Shown piece after piece: positions 1-6,382 of a DNA stretch of 17,938 nt (positions are counted from its first letter, which is position 1; every line of letters starts with the position of its first letter). Position numbers and translations under genes: made by a program. This stretch comes from UMGS1649 sp964481385. Lineage in GTDB: Bacteria; Bacillota; Clostridia; TANB77; CAG-465. Below the pieces are notes generated by a model, which was given only the letters and a program-made list of their open reading frames with translations, was not told where the DNA came from and did no database searches. The DNA lies in contig CAYZTN010000025.1 of NCBI GenBank assembly GCA_964481385.1, forward strand, positions 1 to 17,938, given 5' to 3'.

Positions 1-1
1 C

Positions 2-29
2 TTGTTTCCCACCTTTTCTGTGTTATAAT
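2..29 (+). promoter_or_regulatory. Promoter of the first membrane-protein gene
   Basis: A TTGTTT box (2-7) lies 16 bp before a perfect TATAAT (24-29). The predicted transcript start is near 36, shortly before the GGTGG-type ribosome binding site at 40-45. The promoter call is inferred from sequence only. Confidence 0.5.
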
Positions 30-53
30 TTATTTGAAAGGTGGTGATTATTT

Positions 54-590
54 ATGACTATTTCTGATATATTGCAGTTGATTTCTATTATCTGTTCTAG
101 TGTTCTTGCAATAGTCGCTATTGTAATATCTATAATTACTTTAAGGCAAAATAGAAATATGATATTTGAAAGCAACAAACCGCAAATAACAATATTTTCT
201 AAAGCAATTTCTTTTACTTCTCCAAAGAAACGCTTATACTTAGTTTTAAAAAACTTTGGACTTAGCGGTGCCACAATAGTTGATATTGAATATGACAAAT
301 CATTTGATAAATATTTTGCAAGGCCTCCATTTGAAAACATTTCAAATGTTTTTATTGCTCCTAATCAAACTTTTTTGTATCCACTAAGTCTAACTAGAAC
401 GGCCAAAGAAGTTTTTAAAATTGCAACTACTTTTAAAATCAAATACTTATACTTAAACAAGGAATATATTGAAAGTTGTACTGTAACTTTTAGTCAATAT
501 AAAGATAGTTGCTTTTTGAAAGTTCACAGTTCTAAAAACCTTAAAGAATTGTCTGAAGTTCTTCAAGAAATGACATTGCAACAACTCTAA
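54..590 (+). CDS. Hypothetical protein with one N-terminal membrane segment
   Basis: This 178-aa protein is not recognised as a named family. Residues about 5-30 form one long hydrophobic helix (runs of I, V, L, A, S), then a basic RQNRN stretch suggests that the remaining ~145 residues are cytoplasmic. That part is mostly beta-like and soluble, with KNFGLSGATI near residue 66 reminiscent of small membrane-anchored proteins often seen in mobile elements. The ATG at 54 is chosen for its GGTGGTGA ribosome site and the promoter directly upstream. Its stop overlaps by 3 bases the 3' end of a minus-strand gene (587-763), so the two are convergent. The context is the accessory element, and no function is assigned. 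Confidence 0.75.
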   Translation: MTISDILQLISIICSSVLAIVAIVISIITLRQNRNMIFESNKPQITIFSKAISFTSPKKRLYLVLKNFGLSGATIVDIEYDKSFDKYFARPPFENISNVFIAPNQTFLYPLSLTRTAKEVFKIATTFKIKYLYLNKEYIESCTVTFSQYKDSCFLKVHSSKNLKELSEVLQEMTLQQL

Positions 591-763
591 CTTATTACTG
601 TTTCGTTCAATTCATCGATTGCAGTTTTCAAAACAAACTTATTTATAGCGTAAGTTTGTTTTTTTGTCTTTAGGTAGTCTATTATTACTTTTACTTCTTT
701 ATCTACTTCACTTTGTAATATGATAGACCTTCGACCACATTCAAGTTCTATATCCATATCCAT
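587..763 (-). CDS. Small ribbon-helix-helix-like protein of the element (58 aa)
   Basis: An open frame of 58 codons starts at the ATG complementary to 761-763, preceded by GGAGGTGAGAAT, an excellent ribosome site. The start MDMDIELECGRRSIILQ is followed by a helix-rich stretch (about residues 18-54, including VDKEVKVIIDYLK and INKFVLKTAIDELNE). A short strand followed by two helices is the ribbon-helix-helix pattern of plasmid and phage repressors, but the match is by shape only. The gene lies 36 bp downstream of the Cro-like gene on the same strand. A perfect operator palindrome (782-796) sits in that gap, so this gene can be controlled by the same repressor. Its 3' end overlaps the convergent membrane-protein gene by 3 bases. 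Confidence 0.6.
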   Translation of the reverse strand: MDMDIELECGRRSIILQSEVDKEVKVIIDYLKTKKQTYAINKFVLKTAIDELNETVIS

Positions 764-781
764 ATTCTCACCTCCATATTT

Positions 782-796
782 TACAGTTAAACTGTA
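782..796. promoter_or_regulatory. Operator palindrome O1
   Basis: TACAGTTAAACTGTA is a perfect 15-bp palindrome around a central A. It is identical to O2 at 1023-1037. It lies just after the stop of the Cro-like gene and just before the ribosome site of the 58-aa gene. A weak -10-like TAAAAT follows it on the minus strand. It is probably a binding site for the element's repressor or Cro-like protein. Confidence 0.65.
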
Positions 797-799
797 TTT

Positions 800-994
800 T
801 TACTGCATAAAAAAATCTATATCATTGTAATTAACATTATAAAAATTTTCTATCTTTTTTAATATTGGTATATCAGGAAATGTAATGCTCTTCTCATAAT
901 TAGCCAGTGTTTCAACGCTTACTCCTATATTTTTAGCAGCCTCTTCTTGAGTATATCCTCTATTAACTCTTATTGCTCTTAATGAGTATTTCAT
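800..994 (-). CDS. Cro-like XRE-family helix-turn-helix regulator
   Basis: The 64-aa protein is essentially one HTH_3 (XRE) domain. It reads LRAIRVNRGYTQEEAAKNIGV over residues 5-25, then SVETLANYEKS as recognition helix and PDIPILKKIENFYNV as the closing helices. Small stand-alone XRE proteins divergent from a CI/LexA-like repressor act as Cro-type antagonists in phages and integrative elements, binding the same operators. The ATG is preceded by AAGGAGGGG with good spacing. A strong promoter on the minus strand (TTGACA at 1039-1044, TAATAT at 1016-1021, 17-bp spacer) holds operator O2 in its spacer. The role as switch partner of the 1122-1748 repressor is inferred from arrangement. Confidence 0.85.
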   Translation of the reverse strand: MKYSLRAIRVNRGYTQEEAAKNIGVSVETLANYEKSITFPDIPILKKIENFYNVNYNDIDFFMQ

Positions 995-1121
995 ATTTAA
1001 CCCCTCCTTGAGATAATATTACTACAGTTAAACTGTAATGTCAATAGTTATTCTGTAAAATTTTCAAAAAAATATTGATTTTTTTACAGAATAGCTGTAT
1101 AATGCTTATAGGAGGCAAGAA
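995..1121. promoter_or_regulatory. Divergent genetic-switch region with operators O2, O3, O4
   Basis: Two promoters face away from each other. On the minus strand, TTGACA (1039-1044) and TAATAT (1016-1021) have a 17-bp spacer. On the plus strand, TTGATT (1075-1080) and TATAAT (1098-1103) also have a 17-bp spacer. O2 TACAGTTAAACTGTA (1023-1037) fills the minus spacer. O4 TACAGAATAGCTGTA (1085-1099) fills the plus spacer and touches its -10 box. O3 AATAGTTATTCTGTA (1043-1057) is a weaker copy overlapping the minus -35. This is the layout of a repressor/Cro switch in which occupying either operator blocks polymerase. Which protein binds which site is not visible from the sequence. Confidence 0.75.
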
Positions 1122-1748
1122 ATGAGTGATTTAGGAAATAAAGAAATTTTTGCAAAAAACTTAAAATATTATATGGAATTAAACCAAAAAGATAGAAACG
1201 ATATAGCAAGAGATTTAAACTTACCATACACGACAGTAACAAGTTGGTATAATGGCGAATTCTATCCAAGAATAGATAAAATTCAACTACTTGCTAATTA
1301 TTTTGGCGTACAAAAAGCGGACTTAGTAGAAGAAAAACATTCTACTAAAAAGCCAAATCGTATTCCAGTTTTAGGAAGAATACCAGCTGGTGTCCCTCTT
1401 GAAATGATAGAAGATATATTAGATTATGAAGAATTAGCTGATGATATGCTTAGAGGTGGAAAAGAATATTTTGCACTTAAAGTTAGTGGTGATAGTATGT
1501 ATCCAGAGTATCTAAACGGCGATGTGCTTATCGTGTTAAAACAAAACGATTGTGAAAGCGGTCAAGACTGTGTTGTGGCTGTAAACGGCGATGACGCTAC
1601 TTTTAAGCGAGTTTATAAACTTAACGGAGGAATTACATTACAACCGCTAAATAATCAATATGTACCTGTGTTTTACTCAAATGAGGACATACTTAACAAA
1701 CCTGTTAAAATATTAGGTATCGTTAAACAAATTAGGAGGGACAAGTAA
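1122..1748 (+). CDS. CI/LexA-like repressor: XRE HTH plus S24 peptidase
   Basis: The 208-aa length is typical for phage repressors. Residues about 8-62 form an XRE helix-turn-helix (NQKDRNDIARDLNLPYTTVTSW core). Residues 80-206 form an S24 self-cleavage domain. Its cleavage dipeptide is probably Ala89-Gly90 in RIPAGVP, the nucleophile Ser125 in VSGDSMYPE, and the base Lys162 in DATFKRV. All key residues are present, so DNA-damage (RecA-stimulated) self-cleavage and element induction are expected from the family. The ATG has an AGGAGG site 6 bp upstream. The gene's own promoter contains operator O4, implying autoregulation. The stop and the next ATG overlap (TAATG), so translation is probably coupled to the exonuclease gene. 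Confidence 0.9.
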   Translation: MSDLGNKEIFAKNLKYYMELNQKDRNDIARDLNLPYTTVTSWYNGEFYPRIDKIQLLANYFGVQKADLVEEKHSTKKPNRIPVLGRIPAGVPLEMIEDILDYEELADDMLRGGKEYFALKVSGDSMYPEYLNGDVLIVLKQNDCESGQDCVVAVNGDDATFKRVYKLNGGITLQPLNNQYVPVFYSNEDILNKPVKILGIVKQIRRDK

Positions 1749-2521
1749 TGCAATCATTTATTGTTGGATGTATAAACTGGATTTTAAAGAAAAGAAATAT
1801 CTGGTTTCATATAATAGTAGGATATTGCACTGGCGGAATATGGTTACTGATTTATTTTGGAGTAAAGTATTATAAAAAATACTACATTGATATTAAAAAA
1901 GAAAATGAAAACAAAACTAAGATTACTAACGAGGTTGTTAATCCTAGTTTTAATATTACTTTCGAATTTGACTCTCACAAGCCTCGAAAGAAATCATTAT
2001 ACAGTAAAACAAAAACTCATAAATTAGTAGATGACTATGTAGTTTTTGATTTAGAAACAACTGGGCTTAACAACTCAAGTAATGAGATTATTGAAATATC
2101 CGCTTTGAAGTATAACAACAATGTTCTAGTCGATAAATTTTCAAAGCTAGTTAAACCTCAAGAGTGCATTCCAGCAAAAATAACTAAAATTACAGGAATA
2201 ACTAATGAAATGGTTGAAAACAGTCCTTCAATAGATGAAGTGTTACCACAATTCATTAAATTTATTGACAACTATACTTTAGTCGCTCACAATGGAAGTT
2301 TTGACCTAGGATTCATAGAAAACAACTTGTGTAAGCTTAATTTACCTCTTATAGAAAATAAAAATATTGATACTCTTTATTTAGCTAGAGAAAAGTTGCC
2401 AGAACTTGAAAATCATAAACTAGAAACATTAAAAGAATTTCTAAACATCAATTTTGATTCTCATAGAGCTGAATCTGATTGCTTAACTACAAATGAAGTT
2501 TATCAATATTGCAAGAAATAA
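1748..2521 (+). CDS. DEDDh 3'-5' exonuclease (DnaQ/PolC epsilon type) with N-terminal membrane segment
   Basis: The 257-aa protein has two parts. Residues 18-46 (NIWFHIIVGYCTGGIWLLIYFG, then KYYKKYY) are strongly hydrophobic with a basic end, a likely membrane anchor or re-entrant helix. Residues 97-256 are a DnaQ-like exonuclease: Exo I FDLETTGL (Asp101, Glu103), Exo II NGSFDLGF (Asp186) and Exo IIIe HRAESD (His239, Asp244). The complete DEDDh set predicts an active, Mg-dependent nuclease releasing nucleotides from 3' ends of DNA or RNA. Residues 50-92 are a polar linker. The gene is translationally coupled to the repressor gene, so it is probably expressed in the quiescent integrated state. 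A role in superinfection exclusion or defence is inference. Confidence 0.85.
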   Translation: MQSFIVGCINWILKKRNIWFHIIVGYCTGGIWLLIYFGVKYYKKYYIDIKKENENKTKITNEVVNPSFNITFEFDSHKPRKKSLYSKTKTHKLVDDYVVFDLETTGLNNSSNEIIEISALKYNNNVLVDKFSKLVKPQECIPAKITKITGITNEMVENSPSIDEVLPQFIKFIDNYTLVAHNGSFDLGFIENNLCKLNLPLIENKNIDTLYLAREKLPELENHKLETLKEFLNINFDSHRAESDCLTTNEVYQYCKK

Positions 2522-2540
2522 AATATGAAGGAGCTTAGTT

Positions 2541-3083
2541 ATGGAAAATGAAATGAAAAGTAATTCAAAAATTGAATTAAATAAAGTTCAAAATATGTTA
2601 GAATGGATGAAAACAAAGTTATTTTTAGATAATGTAGCAGAAAATGCGAAAAAACGAATTGTAAAACGAGGCGAAGTTTATTTATGTAATTTTGGAATTG
2701 GAATAGGTTCAGAAATGCAAAAGCTTAGACCTTGCGTTATTATTCAAGGCAATGTTGGAAACATAAATTCTAGTAATGTTATAGTTGCACCTATCACCCA
2801 CACTGAAAAAGAGATACCATCAATGGCAAAAATAGAAACGCAAATAAATTTAGAAAACGAAAAACCGATACTAAATGGCTGTGTTAATCTATCAAATATA
2901 CAAACCGTAAGCAAAGCTAGATTAAGTAACTATATAACCACTTTAAGCAAAGATGATATGGAAAAGGTGAATACTGCCATATTAGTTAGCTTAGGATTAT
3001 TTAAAGATATAAAAGAATTAAATGATAAAATTAAAAAACAAGAAAAATATATAGAAAAATTAAAATCTAATTTAACATCTTAA
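2541..3083 (+). CDS. PemK/MazF-like toxin-family protein with helical extensions
   Basis: The 180-aa protein has a core of about 110 residues (42-152) in the PemK/MazF fold: KRGEVYLCNFG, the conserved RP pair in QKLRPCVIIQGN (Arg63), then VIVAPITHT (Thr86/Thr88), and a closing LNGCVNLSNIQTVSKARL. MazF proteins are mRNA endoribonucleases of about 110-120 aa. This one carries some 40 extra helical residues in front and a lysine-rich coiled-coil-like tail (about 153-178). No antitoxin gene adjoins it: the upstream gene is the exonuclease and the downstream DNA is non-coding. The N-terminal extension may act as a built-in inhibitor, or the protein may be a non-toxic RNA binder; both are guesses. 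The ribosome site is GAAGGAGC before 2541, and it is probably in the repressor operon (19-bp gap). Confidence 0.8.
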   Translation: MENEMKSNSKIELNKVQNMLEWMKTKLFLDNVAENAKKRIVKRGEVYLCNFGIGIGSEMQKLRPCVIIQGNVGNINSSNVIVAPITHTEKEIPSMAKIETQINLENEKPILNGCVNLSNIQTVSKARLSNYITTLSKDDMEKVNTAILVSLGLFKDIKELNDKIKKQEKYIEKLKSNLTS

Positions 3084-3113
3084 TAATTTTGTTAAATAAA
3101 ATGAAAAAAAGTG

Positions 3114-3142
3114 TTTACAAATGTTTCTTAATGTGTTACAAT
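3114..3142 (+). promoter_or_regulatory. Promoter in the 3084-3413 gap
   Basis: TTTACA (3114-3119) and TACAAT (3137-3142) are separated by exactly 17 bp. No gene starts behind it before the terminator at 3298. It probably drives the small RNA candidate described next. Confidence 0.5.
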
Positions 3143-3148
3143 AAAAGT

Positions 3149-3331
3149 ACAAATAAATTACTTTTTATGTAAAGTAATAGTACAATTTTAACAAATATGA
3201 AAATCTTTTAAGATTTTTAGTATTTTGTAATACATTATGCTATTTATACATATACTAATAGCACAAATATGTTACAGTTTTTACTGTAATAGTATTAAGA
3301 GAAACTAAGTAAAATTAGTTTCTCTCTTTTT
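3149..3331 (+). ncRNA. Candidate small RNA (promoter - hairpins - terminator, no ORF)
   Basis: About 180 nt lie between a good promoter and a strong terminator and hold no ribosome site or convincing open frame. Predicted hairpins are AAAATCTT/AAGATTTT (3200-3217), GCTATT/AATAGC (3239-3262) and TTACAGT/ACTGTAA (3272-3289). The last resembles the operator consensus with one extra centre base. The 11-bp terminator stem closes the unit. This could be a regulatory RNA of the element or simply an untranslated leftover. The only evidence is the arrangement. Confidence 0.35.
3298..3331 (+). terminator. Rho-independent terminator
   Basis: The perfect 11-bp stem AGAGAAACTAA/TTAGTTTCTCT (3298-3308, 3315-3325) has a 6-nt loop and is followed by CTTTTT. 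Confidence 0.85.
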
Positions 3332-3347
3332 ATTATTATAAAAAAGC

Positions 3348-3381
3348 GATAATGCAAAATCTTGGCGGACACTGCATTATC
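3348..3381. repeat. Hairpin upstream of the integrase
   Basis: The perfect 9-bp arms GATAATGCA/TGCATTATC enclose a 16-nt loop that contains CTTGGCGGACAC, unusually GC-rich for this region. On the minus strand the stem is followed by GCTTTTTT, so it can act as a terminator for transcripts entering from the integrase side. Recombination arm-site functions are possible but not shown. Confidence 0.45.
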
Positions 3382-3392
3382 ACAAATTGAAA

Positions 3393-3427
3393 AATACTTG
3401 AAAAAGTATTCATATGCTTATTATACA
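3393..3427 (+). promoter_or_regulatory. Integrase promoter with inverted repeat
   Basis: TTGAAA (3398-3403) is followed after 17-18 bp by TTATAC/TATACA (3421-3427). The -35 box lies inside the inverted repeat AATACTT (3393-3399)/AAGTATT (3404-3410), a plausible regulator site. Confidence 0.4.
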
Positions 3428-3467
3428 GTATATGAGTTCCTTTTTCAAGCTTGAAGGAGGAATTTTT

Positions 3468-4665
3468 ATGTCAAAACGAGGCAATGGCGAGGGTAGCATA
3501 TACTACAGCGAAAAACTTGGGAGATGGATTGGACAATACACATATAACGGGAAACGAAAGTCGATATACGGCAAAACTCGAACCGAAGTGAAGACAAAAC
3601 TAAATAAAGCATTAGTTAATATAACAGATAATAGATATGTTGATAAATCTGAGTACACATTGCTAGATATGATTGAAATGAATATTGAAGAACAGTTCAA
3701 AAGTAACAAGATTTCGCAAGCAACATACAAAAGAAAACTCGAAACGAAGAAAATCATAGAAAATAGTGACATTGCTAAATTACCAATACAAAAGATATCT
3801 GCTATTACACTTAATGAATATTTGTTGAGCATATCAAATTACAGCAACTCAGTCATTAAGAAGATATCTGGAGCATTGCGATTAGCTTTTGACAAAGCTG
3901 TAATTTTGAATGTTGTTTTGAATAATCCATACGCAATAAACGGCTTAATAAATATACCTAGAAGCTCTAGACAGGACAAAAAAGTAGATGCTTTAACTGT
4001 TGAAGAACAAAAACTATTTGTTGCTGAACTTGAAAAAAACTACGATGAATATACTGATATATTTTATGTCACTATCTATACTGGGATGCGAATTGGCGAA
4101 ATATTAGCATTATCTCCTGCCGACATTGACTTAGATAATAATTTAATATATGTGAATAAGACTCTAACAAAAGACAAAAATGATAAGTTTATCATTGGCT
4201 CTAATACCAAAACTAAAAAACGGTACTCGATATATACCGCTGACATATCTTGTTCACGATATACTTTCTAAACGCTTAAATTGCCAAAATAATTTACTTT
4301 TTAGCCACGAAGGTAAAATTATAGGTACTAACACAATTAACTCTCATTTTAAGAAAATATGCAAAAATGCGAATATAAGAATTATCAATACTAAAGTTGT
4401 AAAATCAAATAAAAAAGAGTCGAATCTAAAATCAAGCGAGGTGAATACTCATATGCTAAGGCACACTTATGCAACGAGATGTATTGAAAGCGGTATGTCC
4501 GCAGTCGTATTATCAAAGCTATTAGGTCACGCTGATATAGAAACAACTTTAAACACATATACTTCAGTTTTTGATAAATACAAAGATGATGAGATTCAAA
4601 AATATTTAGACTACATTAAAGCTGGTTGCATTAAAATTGCATTACAAAAACAGGCAGAAGCTTGA
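3468..4665 (+). pseudogene. Tyrosine recombinase (integrase) split by a frameshift
   Basis: Reading 3468-4271 gives an arm-binding domain (GNGEGSIYYSEKLGRW, residues 6-20), a core-binding domain (about 60-165) and the first catalytic Arg208 in TGMRIGEIL. That frame then runs into RYSIYTADI and a stop. The next frame continues the same protein from NGTRYIPLTYLV through the HMLRHTYATR box (His, Arg), LGHADIETTLNTY (His and the nucleophile Tyr) and ends at 4665. Removing one A from the six A's at 4215-4220 joins the frames as NTKTKNGTRYIPL, a normal integrase pattern. So one base is extra: a real mutation, a sequencing error, or less likely a +1 recoding. The true start is the ATG at 3468 with a GAAGGAGG site, not the ATG 18 codons upstream. 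The full protein would be about 398 aa, usual for Tn916/phage integrases. Confidence 0.85.
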
Positions 4666-4668
4666 TAT

Positions 4669-4683
4669 GACTACGTTGTAGTC
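4669..4683. repeat. Short hairpin after the integrase
   Basis: GACTAC/GTAGTC arms with a GTT loop lie directly behind the integrase stop and 12 bp before the tRNA-like attachment sequence. It may be a weak terminator or a recombinase site. Confidence 0.35.
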
Positions 4684-4694
4684 ACTTTTAATTT

Positions 4695-4708
4695 GCTCCC
4701 CGCAACCA
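4695..4708 (+). repeat. Candidate attachment site: 3' end of initiator tRNA
   Basis: GCTCCCCGCAACCA matches the acceptor-stem 3' end plus CCA of bacterial initiator tRNA-fMet genes, whose E. coli form ends CCCCCGCAACCA. It lies 30 bp after the integrase stop, where the att site of a tRNA-targeting integrase is expected. A related copy (CTCCCTGCAAC) ends the tRNA remnant at 6425. The attachment role is inferred. Confidence 0.6.
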
Positions 4709-4712
4709 TATA

Positions 4713-4752
4713 AAAATAAGCATTTTGTAGAAATACAAAGTGCCTATTTTTT
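4713..4752 (+). terminator. Rho-independent terminator after the attachment site
   Basis: A long 17-bp stem (4713-4729 with 4734-4750, one mismatch and one G-T pair) has a GAAA tetraloop and is followed by a T run. It sits where a tRNA gene's own terminator would be. Confidence 0.8.
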
Positions 4753-4854
4753 GTGTTTTGACCACTCATTTAGCTATAAACCAAGCAATGTATAAAGGAA
4801 AATTTAATAAATAAAAGAAATAATTGGATATTGAAACAAAATTTTAAGTAAACA

Positions 4855-4894
4855 CACGCAAAAGCTTGACAAATGCGTGGGATTACTTTAAAAT
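4855..4894 (+). promoter_or_regulatory. abiEi/abiEii promoter: AbiE promoter with flanking inverted repeat
   Basis: TTGACA (4866-4871) and TAAAAT (4889-4894) have a 17-bp spacer. The arms CACGCA (4855-4860) and TGCGTG (4874-4879) flank the -35 box. AbiEi antitoxins are known to repress their own operon by binding inverted repeats at the promoter, so this pair is the likely operator. Confidence 0.6.
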
Positions 4895-4911
4895 ATTTAT
4901 AGGTGATAAAT

Positions 4912-5454
4912 ATGGTTTATAATTATAAAGAAGTTATAGAGATTTATAAAAACGATTATAACTTAAAAAAAGCATTAAATGAAAAAGAAATATTTAAATT
5001 AGAAAAAGGGATATATTCTGAAAACAGAATTATTAGTCCATTAGTAATATATTCAAAAAAATATCCTAATTCAGTTATAACAATGGATAGTGCATATTAT
5101 TATTATAATTTAACTGATGTAATTCCTAATAAAGTATATCTTGCTACCGATAGGAATTCAGATAAAATTCATAATAAAAAAATAGTTCAAACATTTATGC
5201 CAAAAGAAATATTACATAAAGGAAGAATAACTTTAGAGGAAAACAATGAAAAAATTAACATATATGACAAAGAAAGATTGCTAATTGAACTAATACGCAA
5301 GAAAAATCAAATTCCATTTGATTATTATAAGGAAATTATTTCTAATTATAGAAAAATTGTAAATAATCTAGATATGTATAAAATCGAAGAATATTTGTCA
5401 TTATTTAAAAATGATGTTAATTTAGCAAATATTTTACAAATGGAGGTGTTTTAA
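4912..5454 (+). CDS. abiEi: AbiEi-family antitoxin and autorepressor (type IV TA)
   Basis: The 180-aa protein begins MVYNYKEVIEIYKNDYNLKKAL, a winged-helix start. It continues with YSENRIISPLVIYSKKYPNSVITMDSAYYYYNLTD, the region characteristic of abortive-infection AbiEi/DUF6088-type antitoxins. The C-terminal half (DKERLLIELIRKKNQIPFDYYKEIISNYR) also follows the family. In type IV systems the antitoxin counteracts the toxin without binding it and represses the operon. The ATG at 4912 is preferred over an in-frame GTG at 4903 because AGGTG at 4901-4905 is its ribosome site. The stop lies 1 base before the toxin ATG (TTTTAATG), so the two are co-translated. The codons are even more AT-rich than in the integrase region. 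Confidence 0.8.
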   Translation: MVYNYKEVIEIYKNDYNLKKALNEKEIFKLEKGIYSENRIISPLVIYSKKYPNSVITMDSAYYYYNLTDVIPNKVYLATDRNSDKIHNKKIVQTFMPKEILHKGRITLEENNEKINIYDKERLLIELIRKKNQIPFDYYKEIISNYRKIVNNLDMYKIEEYLSLFKNDVNLANILQMEVF

Positions 5455-6275
5455 TGAATATAGAAGAAACTATTGAAAATTATCAGAGATTAGGATATGA
5501 ATTTGAAGAAGCAGAATCAAAAGTTTGCCAAGATATTATTTTATTAAAAATTTCCAAAAGTAAATTTTCTAAAAATATAACAATAAAAGGCGGAGTAGTA
5601 ATGCATAGTATATCAAACGACATGCGTAGAGCTACACGTGACCTTGACTTAGATTTTATAAAATATTCTTTAGACGATAACTCTATACTAAGATTTATAA
5701 AAGCATTGAATGATGTTGAAGATGGAATAAAAGTTGAAGTTGTCGGAAAGATTGTTCCATTACATCATCAAGATTATAATGGTAAAAGAGTTAATTTAAA
5801 AATTCAAGACGATTTTAATAATAGCATACAAACAAAATTAGATATAGGTGTTCATAAATTATTTGATTTAGAGCAAGAAGAATATTGTTTTAGTTTTGAT
5901 CTATATGAAAATAGTGCAAATTTATTGATTAATTCAATGGAACAGATATTTACAGAAAAGTTGAAATCACTTTTAAAACTAAGTTTTAGATCTACAAGAT
6001 ATAAAGACTTATTTGATTTTTATTATTTAATAAAAAATAATAAATTACATAAAGAAAAGCTAATAAATTGTATTGATTTACTAATTCTTAAAGATGAATA
6101 CATGAGAGAAAATACAATTCAAGATATTGTAGAAAGGGTTGAAAGTACGCTTAATTCTCCACGATATCGTAATAATCTAAATAACCCAAAAGTTAATTGG
6201 ATTGAAATATCAATTGAAGATGCAATAGACACAGTGTTAAATTATATTAGTAACTTAGAAGAAATAACAGTATAG
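5454..6275 (+). CDS. abiEii: AbiEii-family nucleotidyltransferase toxin (type IV TA)
   Basis: The 273-aa protein has the DNA-polymerase-beta-like nucleotidyltransferase signature of AbiEii: ITIKGGVVMHSI (about residues 42-53), then RRATRDLDLDF, whose acidic pair binds metal. Later conserved parts are IFTEKLKSLLKLSFRSTRYKDLFDFYYLI, the KxxS/RxKDLxD boxes of the family. Characterised AbiEii toxins transfer nucleotides, for example to tRNA acceptor ends, and stop growth during phage attack. All visible key residues are intact, so the module looks functional. It directly follows abiEi with overlapping TAATG and shares its promoter. The pair is boxed in by two tRNA-fMet-derived sequences, which suggests cargo of a mobile insertion. 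Confidence 0.85.
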   Translation: MNIEETIENYQRLGYEFEEAESKVCQDIILLKISKSKFSKNITIKGGVVMHSISNDMRRATRDLDLDFIKYSLDDNSILRFIKALNDVEDGIKVEVVGKIVPLHHQDYNGKRVNLKIQDDFNNSIQTKLDIGVHKLFDLEQEEYCFSFDLYENSANLLINSMEQIFTEKLKSLLKLSFRSTRYKDLFDFYYLIKNNKLHKEKLINCIDLLILKDEYMRENTIQDIVERVESTLNSPRYRNNLNNPKVNWIEISIEDAIDTVLNYISNLEEITV

Positions 6276-6361
6276 AAAAGAACAATAGTATTAAATAATC
6301 TAGTAAAGAATTATTCTTAATGAAACTGTACAGAATAGCACTTTTGATATTCTATAGAAAT

Positions 6362-6382
6362 AACCAGATTTAACTGCTGGTT
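6362..6382. repeat. Inverted repeat abutting the tRNA remnant
   Basis: AACCAG (6362-6367) and CTGGTT (6377-6382) form 6-bp arms. They end exactly where tRNA similarity (CTCATAA, the anticodon loop) begins, a position typical for integrase core sites. Suggestive only. Confidence 0.35.

Noticed and set aside
3414..3467. Upstream ATG extending the integrase by 18 residues
   Set aside because: The ATG at 3468 has a GAAGGAGG site and begins the standard arm-binding sequence; the extension overlaps the promoter.
4215..4225. Programmed -1 frameshift in the integrase
   Set aside because: The shift needed is +1 (or -2), and the heptamer does not have the X XXY YYZ form in the starting frame.
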